From contig JAIXLO010000092.1 of NCBI GenBank assembly GCA_026931325.1, positions 1 to 36,694 on the forward strand: a DNA stretch of 36,694 nucleotides. The letters run 5' to 3'. Source of the stretch: Chitinophagales bacterium. Lineage in GTDB: Bacteria; Bacteroidota; Bacteroidia; Chitinophagales; Chitinophagaceae. Shown here one piece after another: positions 1 to 7,318 of the stretch. Made by a program: the position numbers and the translations under genes. Position 1 is the first letter of the stretch. Every line of letters begins with the position of its first letter. Below the pieces are notes generated by a model, which was not told the DNA's origin, searched no databases, and saw only the letters and a program-made list of their open reading frames with translations.

Positions 1-1
1 G

Positions 2-796
2 GATAAAGATGGTAATGTAAATCTTAGTCCTTTTTCTTTTTTCAATTTATTTTCTACCAATCCTCCTATTGTTATTTTTTCTCCTTCTCGTAGTGGTAGA
101 GATAATCATTTAAAAGATACTTTTTTAAATGTATTAGAAGTGCCCGAAGTTGTTATTAATATTTGTGATTATGATATGGTGCAACAAGTAAGCCTTAGCA
201 GTTGTGAGTATCCTAAAAATGTTGATGAATTTATAAAAGCTGGTTTTACAAAAGCAAAAGCAAATATTGTACAACCACCAATGGTTAAAGAAGCTAAAAT
301 AAATTTAGAATGTAAAGTAATTGAAACAAAAAGTTTAGGAGATAAAGGTGGTGCAGGACAATTAATTTTTGCAGAAGTAATTTTTATGCACGTTAATGAA
401 AGTATTTTGAATGATGAAGGAACTATGATAGATCATAAAAAAATTCGTCATATAGCAAGACTTGGAGGAGATACTTATGCAGTAATGAATGAACAAAATT
501 TATTTATTGTTCCTAAGCCAATTAAAGAATTAGGTATTGGTGTAGATGCTTTGCCAGAAAGTATTAGAAACAGCCCCATACTTACAGGAAATGATTTAGG
601 CATGTTAGCCAATGTGCAGCATTTACCAGAAGTGAATATTGCTTTTGAAGATGAAAAACTAAAAAACATTATTCAATATTTTTCTATCAACCCAACAGAA
701 ATGGAAAAAGAATTGCATTTATACGCCAAAACATTATTGAGTCAAAAGAAAATTGATGATGCTTGGCAAGTGTTATTGGCTGGAGAAAATATTTAG
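2..796 (+). CDS. Flavin reductase family protein (5' partial)
   Basis: The frame is open from the first complete codon at position 2 to the stop at 796, so the gene enters from the left edge; a GTG at 140 is only an internal codon. The 264 visible residues begin DKDGNVNLSPFSFFNLFS and continue with PPIVIFSPSRSGRDNH, typical of the FMN-binding split-barrel flavin reductase/DIM6-NTAB family (PF01613), in which this region contacts FMN. Known members reduce flavin with NAD(P)H or act as flavoproteins of unknown substrate. The C-terminal part (IDHKKIRHIARLGGDTYAVM) matches the longer subgroup of about 290 residues common in Bacteroidota, so roughly 20-30 N-terminal residues are probably missing. 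It converges on the ABC permease gene with a 3-base gap. The family call is firm; the substrate is unknown. Confidence 0.85.
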   Translation, partial: DKDGNVNLSPFSFFNLFSTNPPIVIFSPSRSGRDNHLKDTFLNVLEVPEVVINICDYDMVQQVSLSSCEYPKNVDEFIKAGFTKAKANIVQPPMVKEAKINLECKVIETKSLGDKGGAGQLIFAEVIFMHVNESILNDEGTMIDHKKIRHIARLGGDTYAVMNEQNLFIVPKPIKELGIGVDALPESIRNSPILTGNDLGMLANVQHLPEVNIAFEDEKLKNIIQYFSINPTEMEKELHLYAKTLLSQKKIDDAWQVLLAGENI

Positions 797-799
797 GAA

Positions 800-1987
800 T
801 TACTCTTTTCCTTTTATATACTTTTTAATAGTAGCTTTATTTACCCACCATAATAACAGCAATACAATAACTGCTGCAATAATTGTGTAATAAGAAATAA
901 ATTTACTTACAAAAATATTTTGTGCTTTTAATAATGCAAACAATGCAAACTGCACAACAGCAATTAATATCAATGCTATTAATACAATAAAAATGTTGGG
1001 CGGAAAAAATTGTTTCATTAAAAAAGATTGTAACTGCTTTGGCGATGCTCCTAAAGTTATCAGTAATTGAATTTCATTTTTACAAGATGCAATAGTAAGT
1101 TGTATAAATAAAGTAAATACCAATAAAGCAAACAATAACATAACTGCTCCAGTAACCCAACTTACATTGGTTATTACATTAACTATTTGTCTGTACTTGC
1201 TAAATCTTGTTTTATCTGCATCTGTTGTTAATCCATTATCTTTTAAAAACTGTACCAATGCTGGGTTTCCAGGGTCTTTTGTTCTAATCACTACTCTGCC
1301 TGGGTTAGTAGTTTTCTTATTGCCAAATTTTTCGTTAGCCCAATTCATAAAACTTTGAGGCACTAATACACTGGATATTCTATCACTAAAACCTACAATA
1401 CGTCCAATATAACTTTGCACTTGTCCATTGGTGTTGTATAAATTTACTTTAAAGTTCATCATCTTTAAAGCATCTGGAGTAATTTGAGGATAACCTTGAG
1501 AAATAGAAAATTGAAAATTATAAATATCTAAAAACATATTTGGAATAATCATAGGAATAAAATTCGATTCTTCATTCCAATTCCAATCTTTACTATTTAC
1601 ATCAATAAAATCATTTTGTACACTTTCAAAAGCAATATCAGTATAAAAAGGAAAGGAGCTTATTAAACTTTCAATAGATGCTTTAAATCGTCCACCACTT
1701 ATATTTCCCACAGCATCAATAAAAGGTTGTTTTTTTAATTTGGTTAAAACTTCATCGCTTAAAATAGTTGCATTTACAGTATTGTTATTAACTACTTTAT
1801 TAATCACTAAAAAATTAGCAGTACTATCTGTATTACTTTTTCCATGAAGCAGTTGATTATAATTAGCCTGAATTTGAATTGCCAAAAGAATTAATAATAA
1901 AGCCACAGAAAGCCCAACAAAAGCCATGATAAATTTTGTTTTACCCGCCGATGTTTTAATTATTTTTTTTAATAAAGTAAATAGCAT
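800..1987 (-). CDS. ABC transporter permease, FtsX-like
   Basis: This 395-residue inner-membrane protein has one N-terminal membrane helix (about residues 18-40), a large extracytoplasmic domain (about 45-270), and three C-terminal helices (about 280-300, 330-355, 365-380). That is the topology of the FtsX/LolC/MacB-type permeases (type VII ABC, mechanotransmission). The family moves lipoproteins, macrolides or peptides, or transmits a conformational signal to the periplasm. It follows the ATPase gene by 10 bases on the same strand, so the two almost certainly form one transporter. The sequence does not reveal the cargo. It is not FtsX itself: it is longer and carries the larger periplasmic domain. 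Confidence 0.8.
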   Translation of the reverse strand: MLFTLLKKIIKTSAGKTKFIMAFVGLSVALLLILLAIQIQANYNQLLHGKSNTDSTANFLVINKVVNNNTVNATILSDEVLTKLKKQPFIDAVGNISGGRFKASIESLISSFPFYTDIAFESVQNDFIDVNSKDWNWNEESNFIPMIIPNMFLDIYNFQFSISQGYPQITPDALKMMNFKVNLYNTNGQVQSYIGRIVGFSDRISSVLVPQSFMNWANEKFGNKKTTNPGRVVIRTKDPGNPALVQFLKDNGLTTDADKTRFSKYRQIVNVITNVSWVTGAVMLLFALLVFTLFIQLTIASCKNEIQLLITLGASPKQLQSFLMKQFFPPNIFIVLIALILIAVVQFALFALLKAQNIFVSKFISYYTIIAAVIVLLLLWWVNKATIKKYIKGKE

Positions 1988-1997
1988 GAAAAATCAT

Positions 1998-2645
1998 TTA
2001 AAGGCTTAATTGTTTGGAATAATTGAAATGATTGTCATCATCTAAATCTGTTAATACAAAACCAGCATTTCTCTTAGCACATTCTTCTGCAATTAAGGTA
2101 GCAGCAATAGTAATATTTTCTTTATCTAAGTGGCTAAAAGGTTCATCCATCAATAACAGTTCAAATGGTTGTATCAATGCTCTGATAATGGCTATACGTT
2201 GTTGTTCTCCATAACTACAAAGCCCTGTACGTTGATGTAAAATATGTGTAACACCTAATTTTTCTGCCATTAAATCTATTGTTGAAGCATCGTAATAAGG
2301 TTTTGGTAAAACTCTTTTCAGTTCTATATTTTCTCTGGCAGTAAGATTTGGAAATAACCTTAAATCTTGAAAAATAATACTCAACTTTTGTTGCCTTGTT
2401 TCAGCAATAATATTTTCATTAGTGTTGTTTGATAAAAAATCATTCCACAACATTTCACCATCAAAATCAAATCTTATTTTATATAAAATATGAATTAAAG
2501 TAGTTTTACCAGTGCCACTTGGAGCTTTTATTTTTACCCAATCCTTACTTGAAAAATGTTGTACAGCATTCCATACATCAGATTTTTTTGAAAGCAATTT
2601 TTCTTTTAGTGGTATAGGAACAATATTGTTAAGTATAATTTGCAT
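1998..2645 (-). CDS. ABC transporter ATP-binding protein
   Basis: This 215-residue nucleotide-binding domain powers the adjacent FtsX-like permease. Walker A is APSGTGKTT at residues 41-49, with Ala in place of the first Gly. The signature region reads SYGEQQR instead of LSGGQQR, and Walker B is LLLMDEP followed by a D-loop SHLD. The length and Q-loop (IIFQDLRLFPNLTARENI) fit the LolD/FtsE/MacB class. The degenerate signature suggests a divergent member but all catalytic elements remain. It is the first gene of the minus-strand pair; its start faces the start of the respiratory cluster across a 224-base divergent intergenic region that holds inverted repeats. Confidence 0.85.
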   Translation of the reverse strand: MQIILNNIVPIPLKEKLLSKKSDVWNAVQHFSSKDWVKIKAPSGTGKTTLIHILYKIRFDFDGEMLWNDFLSNNTNENIIAETRQQKLSIIFQDLRLFPNLTARENIELKRVLPKPYYDASTIDLMAEKLGVTHILHQRTGLCSYGEQQRIAIIRALIQPFELLLMDEPFSHLDKENITIAATLIAEECAKRNAGFVLTDLDDDNHFNYSKQLSL

Positions 2646-2686
2646 TATTATAAATCTATTGTTGCCGAAAATAGAAAGAATAAATT

Positions 2687-2712
2687 AAAAGATAAGTAAG
2701 GTTTTATCTTTT
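2687..2712. repeat. Inverted repeat AAAAGATA-N10-TATCTTTT
   Basis: Arms 2687-2694 (AAAAGATA) and 2705-2712 (TATCTTTT) are exact inverted copies. The pair lies 42 bases upstream of the ATPase start and shares its half-site with the larger palindrome at 2791-2820. It may be a regulator-binding site for the divergent genes; in such AT-rich DNA chance is possible. Confidence 0.4.
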
Positions 2713-2721
2713 AAAAAAACA

Positions 2722-2750
2722 TCTTACAAAAAATTTTCTTACAAAAAATT
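2722..2750. repeat. Two 14-bp direct repeats, period 15
   Basis: TCTTACAAAAAATT occurs at 2722-2735 and again, exactly, at 2737-2750. The pair sits about 30-55 bases upstream of the -7 box at 2778, where an activator or a second regulator could bind, or it may be a replication-slippage duplication. Confidence 0.5.
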
Positions 2751-2777
2751 ATTATATCAAAATAATTCCAAAAACTA

Positions 2778-2785
2778 TAACTTTG
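2778..2785 (+). promoter_or_regulatory. Bacteroidota -7 box for the CuA/heme-copper cluster
   Basis: TAACTTTG matches the Bacteroidota -7 consensus TAnnTTTG. No clear TTTG box is visible 19-21 bases upstream, so the promoter may need an activator. Transcription would start near 2790, about 80 bases before the subunit II start. Confidence 0.5.
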
Positions 2786-2790
2786 TGGCT

Positions 2791-2820
2791 TTATTTAAAG
2801 ATAAATATATCTTTTAATAA
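2791..2820. promoter_or_regulatory. Candidate operator: 13-bp-arm palindrome in the leader
   Basis: Arms 2791-2803 and 2808-2820 match as inverted copies at 12 of 13 positions, around a 4-base spacer; the core is AAAGATA-N4-TATCTTT. It begins where transcription should start, an expected place for a repressor. Its form (A+T-rich dyad with AAGAT/ATCTT ends) loosely recalls NsrR-type sites, but no regulator is encoded nearby, so the assignment is inference. Confidence 0.45.
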
Positions 2821-2869
2821 CAAACCATTAACTAATTAAAAATTTCACAGGAAATCTAAATCAATTATT

Positions 2870-3451
2870 ATGAGCAATTTCACTATGTTACTTAGTTTAC
2901 AGAAAATTGCAGGTCTTCTTTCATTAGCTGGTGCACTACTTATAGTTGCAGTAGTCATCTTTTTATTAAAGAGTGCTACTATTAGTGAAGATAAAACAAC
3001 TGCAAAAGAAAAAGTTTACAAACTACGAAGCCGTTATATATGGAGTATTATAATTGTTGCAGTAGTTTTATTAGCTTATTCATTTAGGTCGTTACCTTAT
3101 TCTCTTATGAAAGCAAAAGCTGACACAGAAGTTAGTGTTGTTGCTTATCAATGGGGTTGGAAAATGGAAAAAGGAATTTATAATGGTAAGTTAGATGATT
3201 TTAAAGGTTCAAACGAAATTGAATTACCAGTAAATAAGAGTATTAAATTTATTGTTACCTCAATAGATGTAAATCACAACTTTGCTATTTATAATAGCGA
3301 TGGTGTTTTAGTTGCACAAACACAAGCAATGCCACAACATAAAAACAATCTTCAATACAGATTTAAAGAAAAGGGCGAATACAAAATATTTTGCTTAGAA
3401 TACTGTGGTACTGCACATGATTTTATGGTAGGAACAATTCACATTAATTAA
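2870..3451 (+). CDS. CuA-containing subunit II of a heme-copper oxidoreductase
   Basis: This 193-residue protein has two N-terminal membrane helices (about residues 10-33 and 56-76) and a periplasmic cupredoxin domain. The binuclear CuA site is complete: His136 (VNHNF), Cys175, Glu177 (backbone), Cys179, His183 and Met186 in the segment CLEYCGTAHDFM. The aromatic YQWGW motif at about 93-97 is the usual electron-entry/exit region. It accepts electrons from a c-type cytochrome or cupredoxin and passes them to subunit I, encoded 19 bases downstream. The protein is short compared with canonical CtaC and has no fused cytochrome c domain. The active-site change in subunit I makes an NO reductase partner more likely than a conventional cytochrome c oxidase. 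Confidence 0.88.
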   Translation: MSNFTMLLSLQKIAGLLSLAGALLIVAVVIFLLKSATISEDKTTAKEKVYKLRSRYIWSIIIVAVVLLAYSFRSLPYSLMKAKADTEVSVVAYQWGWKMEKGIYNGKLDDFKGSNEIELPVNKSIKFIVTSIDVNHNFAIYNSDGVLVAQTQAMPQHKNNLQYRFKEKGEYKIFCLEYCGTAHDFMVGTIHIN

Positions 3452-3470
3452 CCCTTTTAAGAAAATAATT

Positions 3471-4958
3471 ATGATACAAATAGATTCTACTGAAATAAAA
3501 AAACAAAAAAAACTTGCTCTTACTTGGGCGATAACATTTTTAATTCTTTTTCCAGTTCTAATTACACTTGGACTTTTAATGAGATTAAGACAAGGTGAAA
3601 TAACAGAAACAGGTCCATCTGAATTTTTCTCTTACATGACTTTGCATGGCTTAGGAATGGCTGGCATACTATTTACTTTTGCATTTGCAGCTTTATGGTA
3701 TTTGAATAGTACACGCTATGTAAGACTTAATTTAAAATTTGGTTGGTTTTTATATTTTCTCATTTTAATTGGTGTTGTAGGATTATTATATGGAACATTA
3801 ATAGGAAAATTTGGTCCTGGTTGGTATATGCTTTATCCATTACCTTTTAAAGGAACATTTTGGCCTGCATGGGCAACAAAAGTTTCAGTTATTTCTTTAA
3901 TTATTCTTGGTGTTGCATGGTTGCTTGGTATTTTACACATGATTTATGCTTTAGCAAAACAATATGGTGGATTAACTAATTTATTGGGTTGGCAATATTT
4001 AGGTAAAAAAGAAAATATTACAGAAATACCATCAGTTGTACTTATTACAACCATTAGTTTAATACCTGGTGTATTTGCATTAATTATTGGTGCAGCAATG
4101 CTAATTATGTATTTACTACAAAGTTTTGAGCCTTCATTAGCATTTGATCCTTTAATGATGAAAAATATGGTAATGTTTTTTGGACATACTCTCGTAAACA
4201 TTACAATGTATTGTGCTGTTGGTTGGGTGTATGCTTTATTGCCAGAATTTACTCATAGAGAATGGAAAGTAAATAAAGCTGTTGTGTATTCTTGGAATGC
4301 ATCTTTCTTCTTTATTCTTTTTGCTTATTTACACCACTTGTATATGGACTTTGTTCAACCAACATCATTACAATATTTAGGTCAAGTAGTTTCATATTCA
4401 AGTGCAATACCTGCTACAGGGATAACCATGTTTGGTGTAATAGCTCAAGTATATCATGCTAAAATGAAATGGAGTATTATTCCTTTAATGTTTTTATTTG
4501 GTATGGCAGGTTGGGCAATTGGGGGCTTTGCTGCTGTAGTTGATTCTACAATAGCTCTTAATAGTTCTTTGCATAATACACTTTGGGTTCCTGCACACTT
4601 TCATACTTATATGTTAATGGGTGTTGTATTATTCATTTTTGGATTCTTATTCTATTTATTCTCTGGAAAAGATAAAGAAGAAAAAGATGGACTTGGCAAA
4701 GCAGGATTTTGGATTTTTGTTTTAGGTAGTTATGGATTTTTATTAATGTTTTATTTAGGAGGCTTAAACAGTGTTCCTCGTAGATACTCCAATTACTCTG
4801 GTTTAGAAATAGATCATGTAAGAGAAACAGGTGCTCACTTAGCTCAATGTGCAGCATTATTTGTTGGTGTGTTATTAGTAGGTTTAATACTAATGTACCT
4901 CTCACTATTTTGTAAACTTATACAACAAAAAGTTTCTACAAAAGAGAGTAATTCCTAA
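3471..4958 (+). CDS. Heme-copper subunit I, B-family-like; candidate CuA-type nitric oxide reductase
   Basis: This 495-residue protein has about 12-13 membrane helices. Hand alignment to Thermus ba3 oxidase finds the low-spin heme ligands His59 (YMTLHG) and His378, the high-spin heme ligand His376 (PAHFHTY), and the CuB ligands His239, His288 and His289 (LHHLYMDF). In oxygen reductases of the A and B families, the residue four after the first CuB ligand is the tyrosine cross-linked to it (GHPxVY); here the motif is GHTLVN, giving Asn243. The K-channel tyrosine ba3 Tyr244 aligns with Val250. Loss of this tyrosine marks NO reductases that arose from oxygen reductases, such as the CuA-type sNOR-like groups. 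With the CuA subunit upstream and SCO downstream, it probably reduces NO to N2O. Oxygen reduction cannot be excluded from sequence alone. Confidence 0.8.
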   Translation: MIQIDSTEIKKQKKLALTWAITFLILFPVLITLGLLMRLRQGEITETGPSEFFSYMTLHGLGMAGILFTFAFAALWYLNSTRYVRLNLKFGWFLYFLILIGVVGLLYGTLIGKFGPGWYMLYPLPFKGTFWPAWATKVSVISLIILGVAWLLGILHMIYALAKQYGGLTNLLGWQYLGKKENITEIPSVVLITTISLIPGVFALIIGAAMLIMYLLQSFEPSLAFDPLMMKNMVMFFGHTLVNITMYCAVGWVYALLPEFTHREWKVNKAVVYSWNASFFFILFAYLHHLYMDFVQPTSLQYLGQVVSYSSAIPATGITMFGVIAQVYHAKMKWSIIPLMFLFGMAGWAIGGFAAVVDSTIALNSSLHNTLWVPAHFHTYMLMGVVLFIFGFLFYLFSGKDKEEKDGLGKAGFWIFVLGSYGFLLMFYLGGLNSVPRRYSNYSGLEIDHVRETGAHLAQCAALFVGVLLVGLILMYLSLFCKLIQQKVSTKESNS

Positions 4959-4979
4959 AAAAATATCTTAGAATTAACT

Positions 4980-5024
4980 TATAGCATCATTTGTGTATGA
5001 TATTGATACATGAGTGATGCTATA
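4980..5024. repeat. Intercistronic hairpin between subunit I and SCO genes
   Basis: Arms 4980-4998 and 5006-5024 pair at 16 of 19 positions, with an unbroken 10-bp outer stem (TATAGCATCA/TGATGCTATA) and a 7-base loop. The run after it (TACTTTTATA) is only weakly U-rich, so this may be a leaky terminator or an mRNA-stabilising or processing hairpin setting lower expression of the downstream genes. Confidence 0.6.
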
Positions 5025-5050
5025 TACTTTTATAAACAAGATGAAAGGTG

Positions 5051-5058
5051 TAGTTTTG
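5051..5058 (+). promoter_or_regulatory. Possible -7 box before the SCO gene
   Basis: TAGTTTTG fits TAnnTTTG, but it ends 10 bases before the ATG, which would leave an almost leaderless message, and no upstream TTTG box is seen. Weak candidate. Confidence 0.25.
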
Positions 5059-5068
5059 AATTTTTAAA

Positions 5069-5692
5069 ATGAAAAAATTTCTTATTCCCATATTATCACT
5101 AATTATTTGCACTACAGTTATTTGGAAGTGGACTTTTGGCTTTAACGATTTTACCATTTTTTCTTATACACTTACAAAAGCAGGAAAAATTCCAAGAGAA
5201 TTTCCAAAAATAAATTTAGTAGATCAAAATGGCAAAGTGTTTAATATTGAAAATAAACAGAAATATATTTTAATAAATTTTGTGTACTTGAATTGTCCAA
5301 ATGTTTGTCATAAAGTAAATAATAAGTTAGAAGAAATTTATCATTTAATAGATACTAATATCGTTCCTTCTCAGTTAGAATTTGTAACTGTAAGTTTTGA
5401 TGTAAAAAACGATAATATTGAAAGAATAGAAAAGTATAGGAGCTATTTTGGTAATAATATTGATGGCTGGACTTTTGCTTTGCCTTATCAGGTAAATGAA
5501 AAAGATTTTCAACAATTTTTAAAAAGCATTGGTATATGGGCTTATAAAATGCCAGAATCAAATGTTATTAATCACTCTATATATTTATTTCTTATTTCGC
5601 CAGAAAATAAAATTATTAAAACATTTGATCCTGCAAGAGAAACAAATGCTTTTATTATTGAACAAATTGAACAATGCTTAAAAGAAAAATAA
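5069..5692 (+). CDS. SCO1/SenC family copper chaperone
   Basis: This 207-residue protein has an N-terminal membrane anchor (about residues 4-24) and a thioredoxin-like domain. The copper-binding CxxxC is Cys76-Cys80 (NCPNVC) and the third ligand is His169 (INHSIY), the full SCO set. SCO proteins deliver copper to, or reduce the cysteines of, the CuA site of subunit II. Its position behind the CuA and heme-copper genes is the expected context. The gap of 110 bases contains a strong hairpin, so it may be expressed at a different level. It overlaps the next gene by 19 bases. Confidence 0.88.
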   Translation: MKKFLIPILSLIICTTVIWKWTFGFNDFTIFSYTLTKAGKIPREFPKINLVDQNGKVFNIENKQKYILINFVYLNCPNVCHKVNNKLEEIYHLIDTNIVPSQLEFVTVSFDVKNDNIERIEKYRSYFGNNIDGWTFALPYQVNEKDFQQFLKSIGIWAYKMPESNVINHSIYLFLISPENKIIKTFDPARETNAFIIEQIEQCLKEK

Positions 5693-6243
5693 CTTTATCA
5701 ATAACATTACCACTTATTGTAATAGCCTTTTATCTAATATCCTTTTATTGGAATGAATGGTTTTGTATAACAATGCCTCGTCATCAATTAGTGCAATTAC
5801 CATCCATGTTTTTTTTAGGAATAATTTTAGCATTGTGTTTTCCTAAGTTATTTATAAATGATATTTCTTGGAGTATTGCTACATTAATTTTTATAATGGC
5901 TTCTCTTATTTTTTGGATGTTGCCACATTCAATAGATTATGCTGTCATAAATAATTCATTCAACAGATTAATGCATATAAATATGCTACTTGATGGGTTT
6001 TTATTAGTATTAGTTTTTAGAAAAATTTTCTTTGAACTAAAAATTTTATTTCTTGGAATGATAACAGCAATGCTGCTTGCATCAGGTATTACACTAAGCG
6101 TATTCAATATTTTGCTTTGTAGCTCTTTTACAATTGAGCAGCAAAAACAAACAGGACATTCATTAATAATTATTGCAACTGCAATGTTTGTTTTTACTGC
6201 ATTTATTTTTTTTAGAACTTTAAAGCAACAATCAAAAAGTTGA
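5674..6243 (+). CDS. Unknown polytopic membrane protein of the heme-copper cluster
   Basis: This 189-residue protein is almost entirely hydrophobic, with about six predicted membrane helices. The segment MLPHSIDYAVINNSFN followed by RLMHINMLLDGFLL carries two histidines in or next to helices. The start overlaps the SCO gene by 19 bases, so the two are translationally linked. I do not recognise the family with certainty. Small multi-helix proteins with conserved His residues beside heme-copper oxidases are often assembly factors (CtaG-like) or accessory subunits, and the context suggests such a role here, by inference only. Confidence 0.6.
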   Translation: MLKRKITLSITLPLIVIAFYLISFYWNEWFCITMPRHQLVQLPSMFFLGIILALCFPKLFINDISWSIATLIFIMASLIFWMLPHSIDYAVINNSFNRLMHINMLLDGFLLVLVFRKIFFELKILFLGMITAMLLASGITLSVFNILLCSSFTIEQQKQTGHSLIIIATAMFVFTAFIFFRTLKQQSKS

Positions 6244-6257
6244 TGTTTATATATTTT

Positions 6258-7232
6258 TTACCAACCCAAAATCCAAGCAAAAATTAAAGGAGCTACAATT
6301 GTTGCATCACTTTCTACAATAAATTTTGGTGTATGAATATCTAATTTTCCCCAAGTAATTTTTTCATTTGGTACAGCACCACTATATGAGCCATAAGATG
6401 TAGTAGAATCACTTATTTGGCAGAAATAGCTCCAAAAAGGAACATCATGCCATTCTAAATCTTGATACATCATTGGTACTACACAAATTGGAAAATCTCC
6501 TGCAATGCCACCACCTATTTGAAAAAATCCTACTCCTTTACCAGCAGAATTATTTCTGTACCAATCTGTAAGCCAAACCATATATTCTATACCACTTTTT
6601 ACAGTGCTTGCTTTTAGCTCTCCTTTAATTACATAGCTTGCAAAAATATTTCCTGTTGTACTATCTTCCCATCCTGGCACAATAATAGGAATATTTTTTT
6701 CTGCTGCTGCTAAAATCCAACTATCCTTAGGGTCTATTTCATAATACTGTTTTAAATCTCCACTTAAAACTGTTTTATATAAAAATTCATGAGGGAAATA
6801 TCTTTCACCTTTTGTTTCAGCATCTTTCCATTGTTTTACTAAATGTTTTTGTAATCTTCTAAAAGCTTCTTCTTCTGGAATACAAGTATCTGTAACTCTG
6901 TTATAATGATTTTCTAATAAATTCCATTCATCCTGTGGAGTTAAGTCTCTATAATTAGGAACTCTTTTGTAATGATTATGGGCTACAAGGTTCATTACAT
7001 CTTCTTCTAAGTTTGCACCAGTACAAGTAATAATATGTACTTTATCTTGTCTAATCATTTCTGCTAAAGAAATTCCTAACTCAGCTGTACTCATTGCTCC
7101 AGCTAAAGTAATCATCATTTTACCTCCATCTAATAAATGTGCTTCATAACCTTTAGCAGCATCTACCAAAGAAGCAGCATTAAAATGTCTGTAATGATGT
7201 TGTATAAATTGTGAAATAGGACCCTTATTCAT
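6258..7232 (-). CDS. Deoxyhypusine synthase-like protein lacking the catalytic lysine
   Basis: This 324-residue member of the deoxyhypusine synthase family (Rossmann-like, NAD-dependent, PF01916) carries recognisable motifs: TLAGAMSTAELG (about 42-53), the NAD-contacting TCTGANLEEDVMN (69-81) and WGKLDIH near the C-terminus. The eukaryotic enzyme transfers an aminobutyl group from spermidine via Lys329 in GGGIVKHH. Here the equivalent segment is GGGIAGDF (240-247), with Gly245 at the lysine position. Bacteria have no eIF5A, and bacterial homologues with a lysine can make homospermidine; this GGGIAGD subgroup must use another chemistry or substrate. It lies downstream of mreD on the same strand with an 86-base gap. 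Confidence 0.85.
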   Translation of the reverse strand: MNKGPISQFIQHHYRHFNAASLVDAAKGYEAHLLDGGKMMITLAGAMSTAELGISLAEMIRQDKVHIITCTGANLEEDVMNLVAHNHYKRVPNYRDLTPQDEWNLLENHYNRVTDTCIPEEEAFRRLQKHLVKQWKDAETKGERYFPHEFLYKTVLSGDLKQYYEIDPKDSWILAAAEKNIPIIVPGWEDSTTGNIFASYVIKGELKASTVKSGIEYMVWLTDWYRNNSAGKGVGFFQIGGGIAGDFPICVVPMMYQDLEWHDVPFWSYFCQISDSTTSYGSYSGAVPNEKITWGKLDIHTPKFIVESDATIVAPLIFAWILGW

Positions 7233-7318
7233 AATTCTATTTTTATTTTAATTAAAAGAATGAGAGCAAAAGTAATTCATAAAATAGTATTATAATTATT
7301 TAGCTGTTATATCAATAA

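Noticed and set aside
140-142. GTG as start of the flavin reductase
   Set aside because: The frame is open to position 2 and the upstream residues contain the conserved N-terminal FMN-binding segment.
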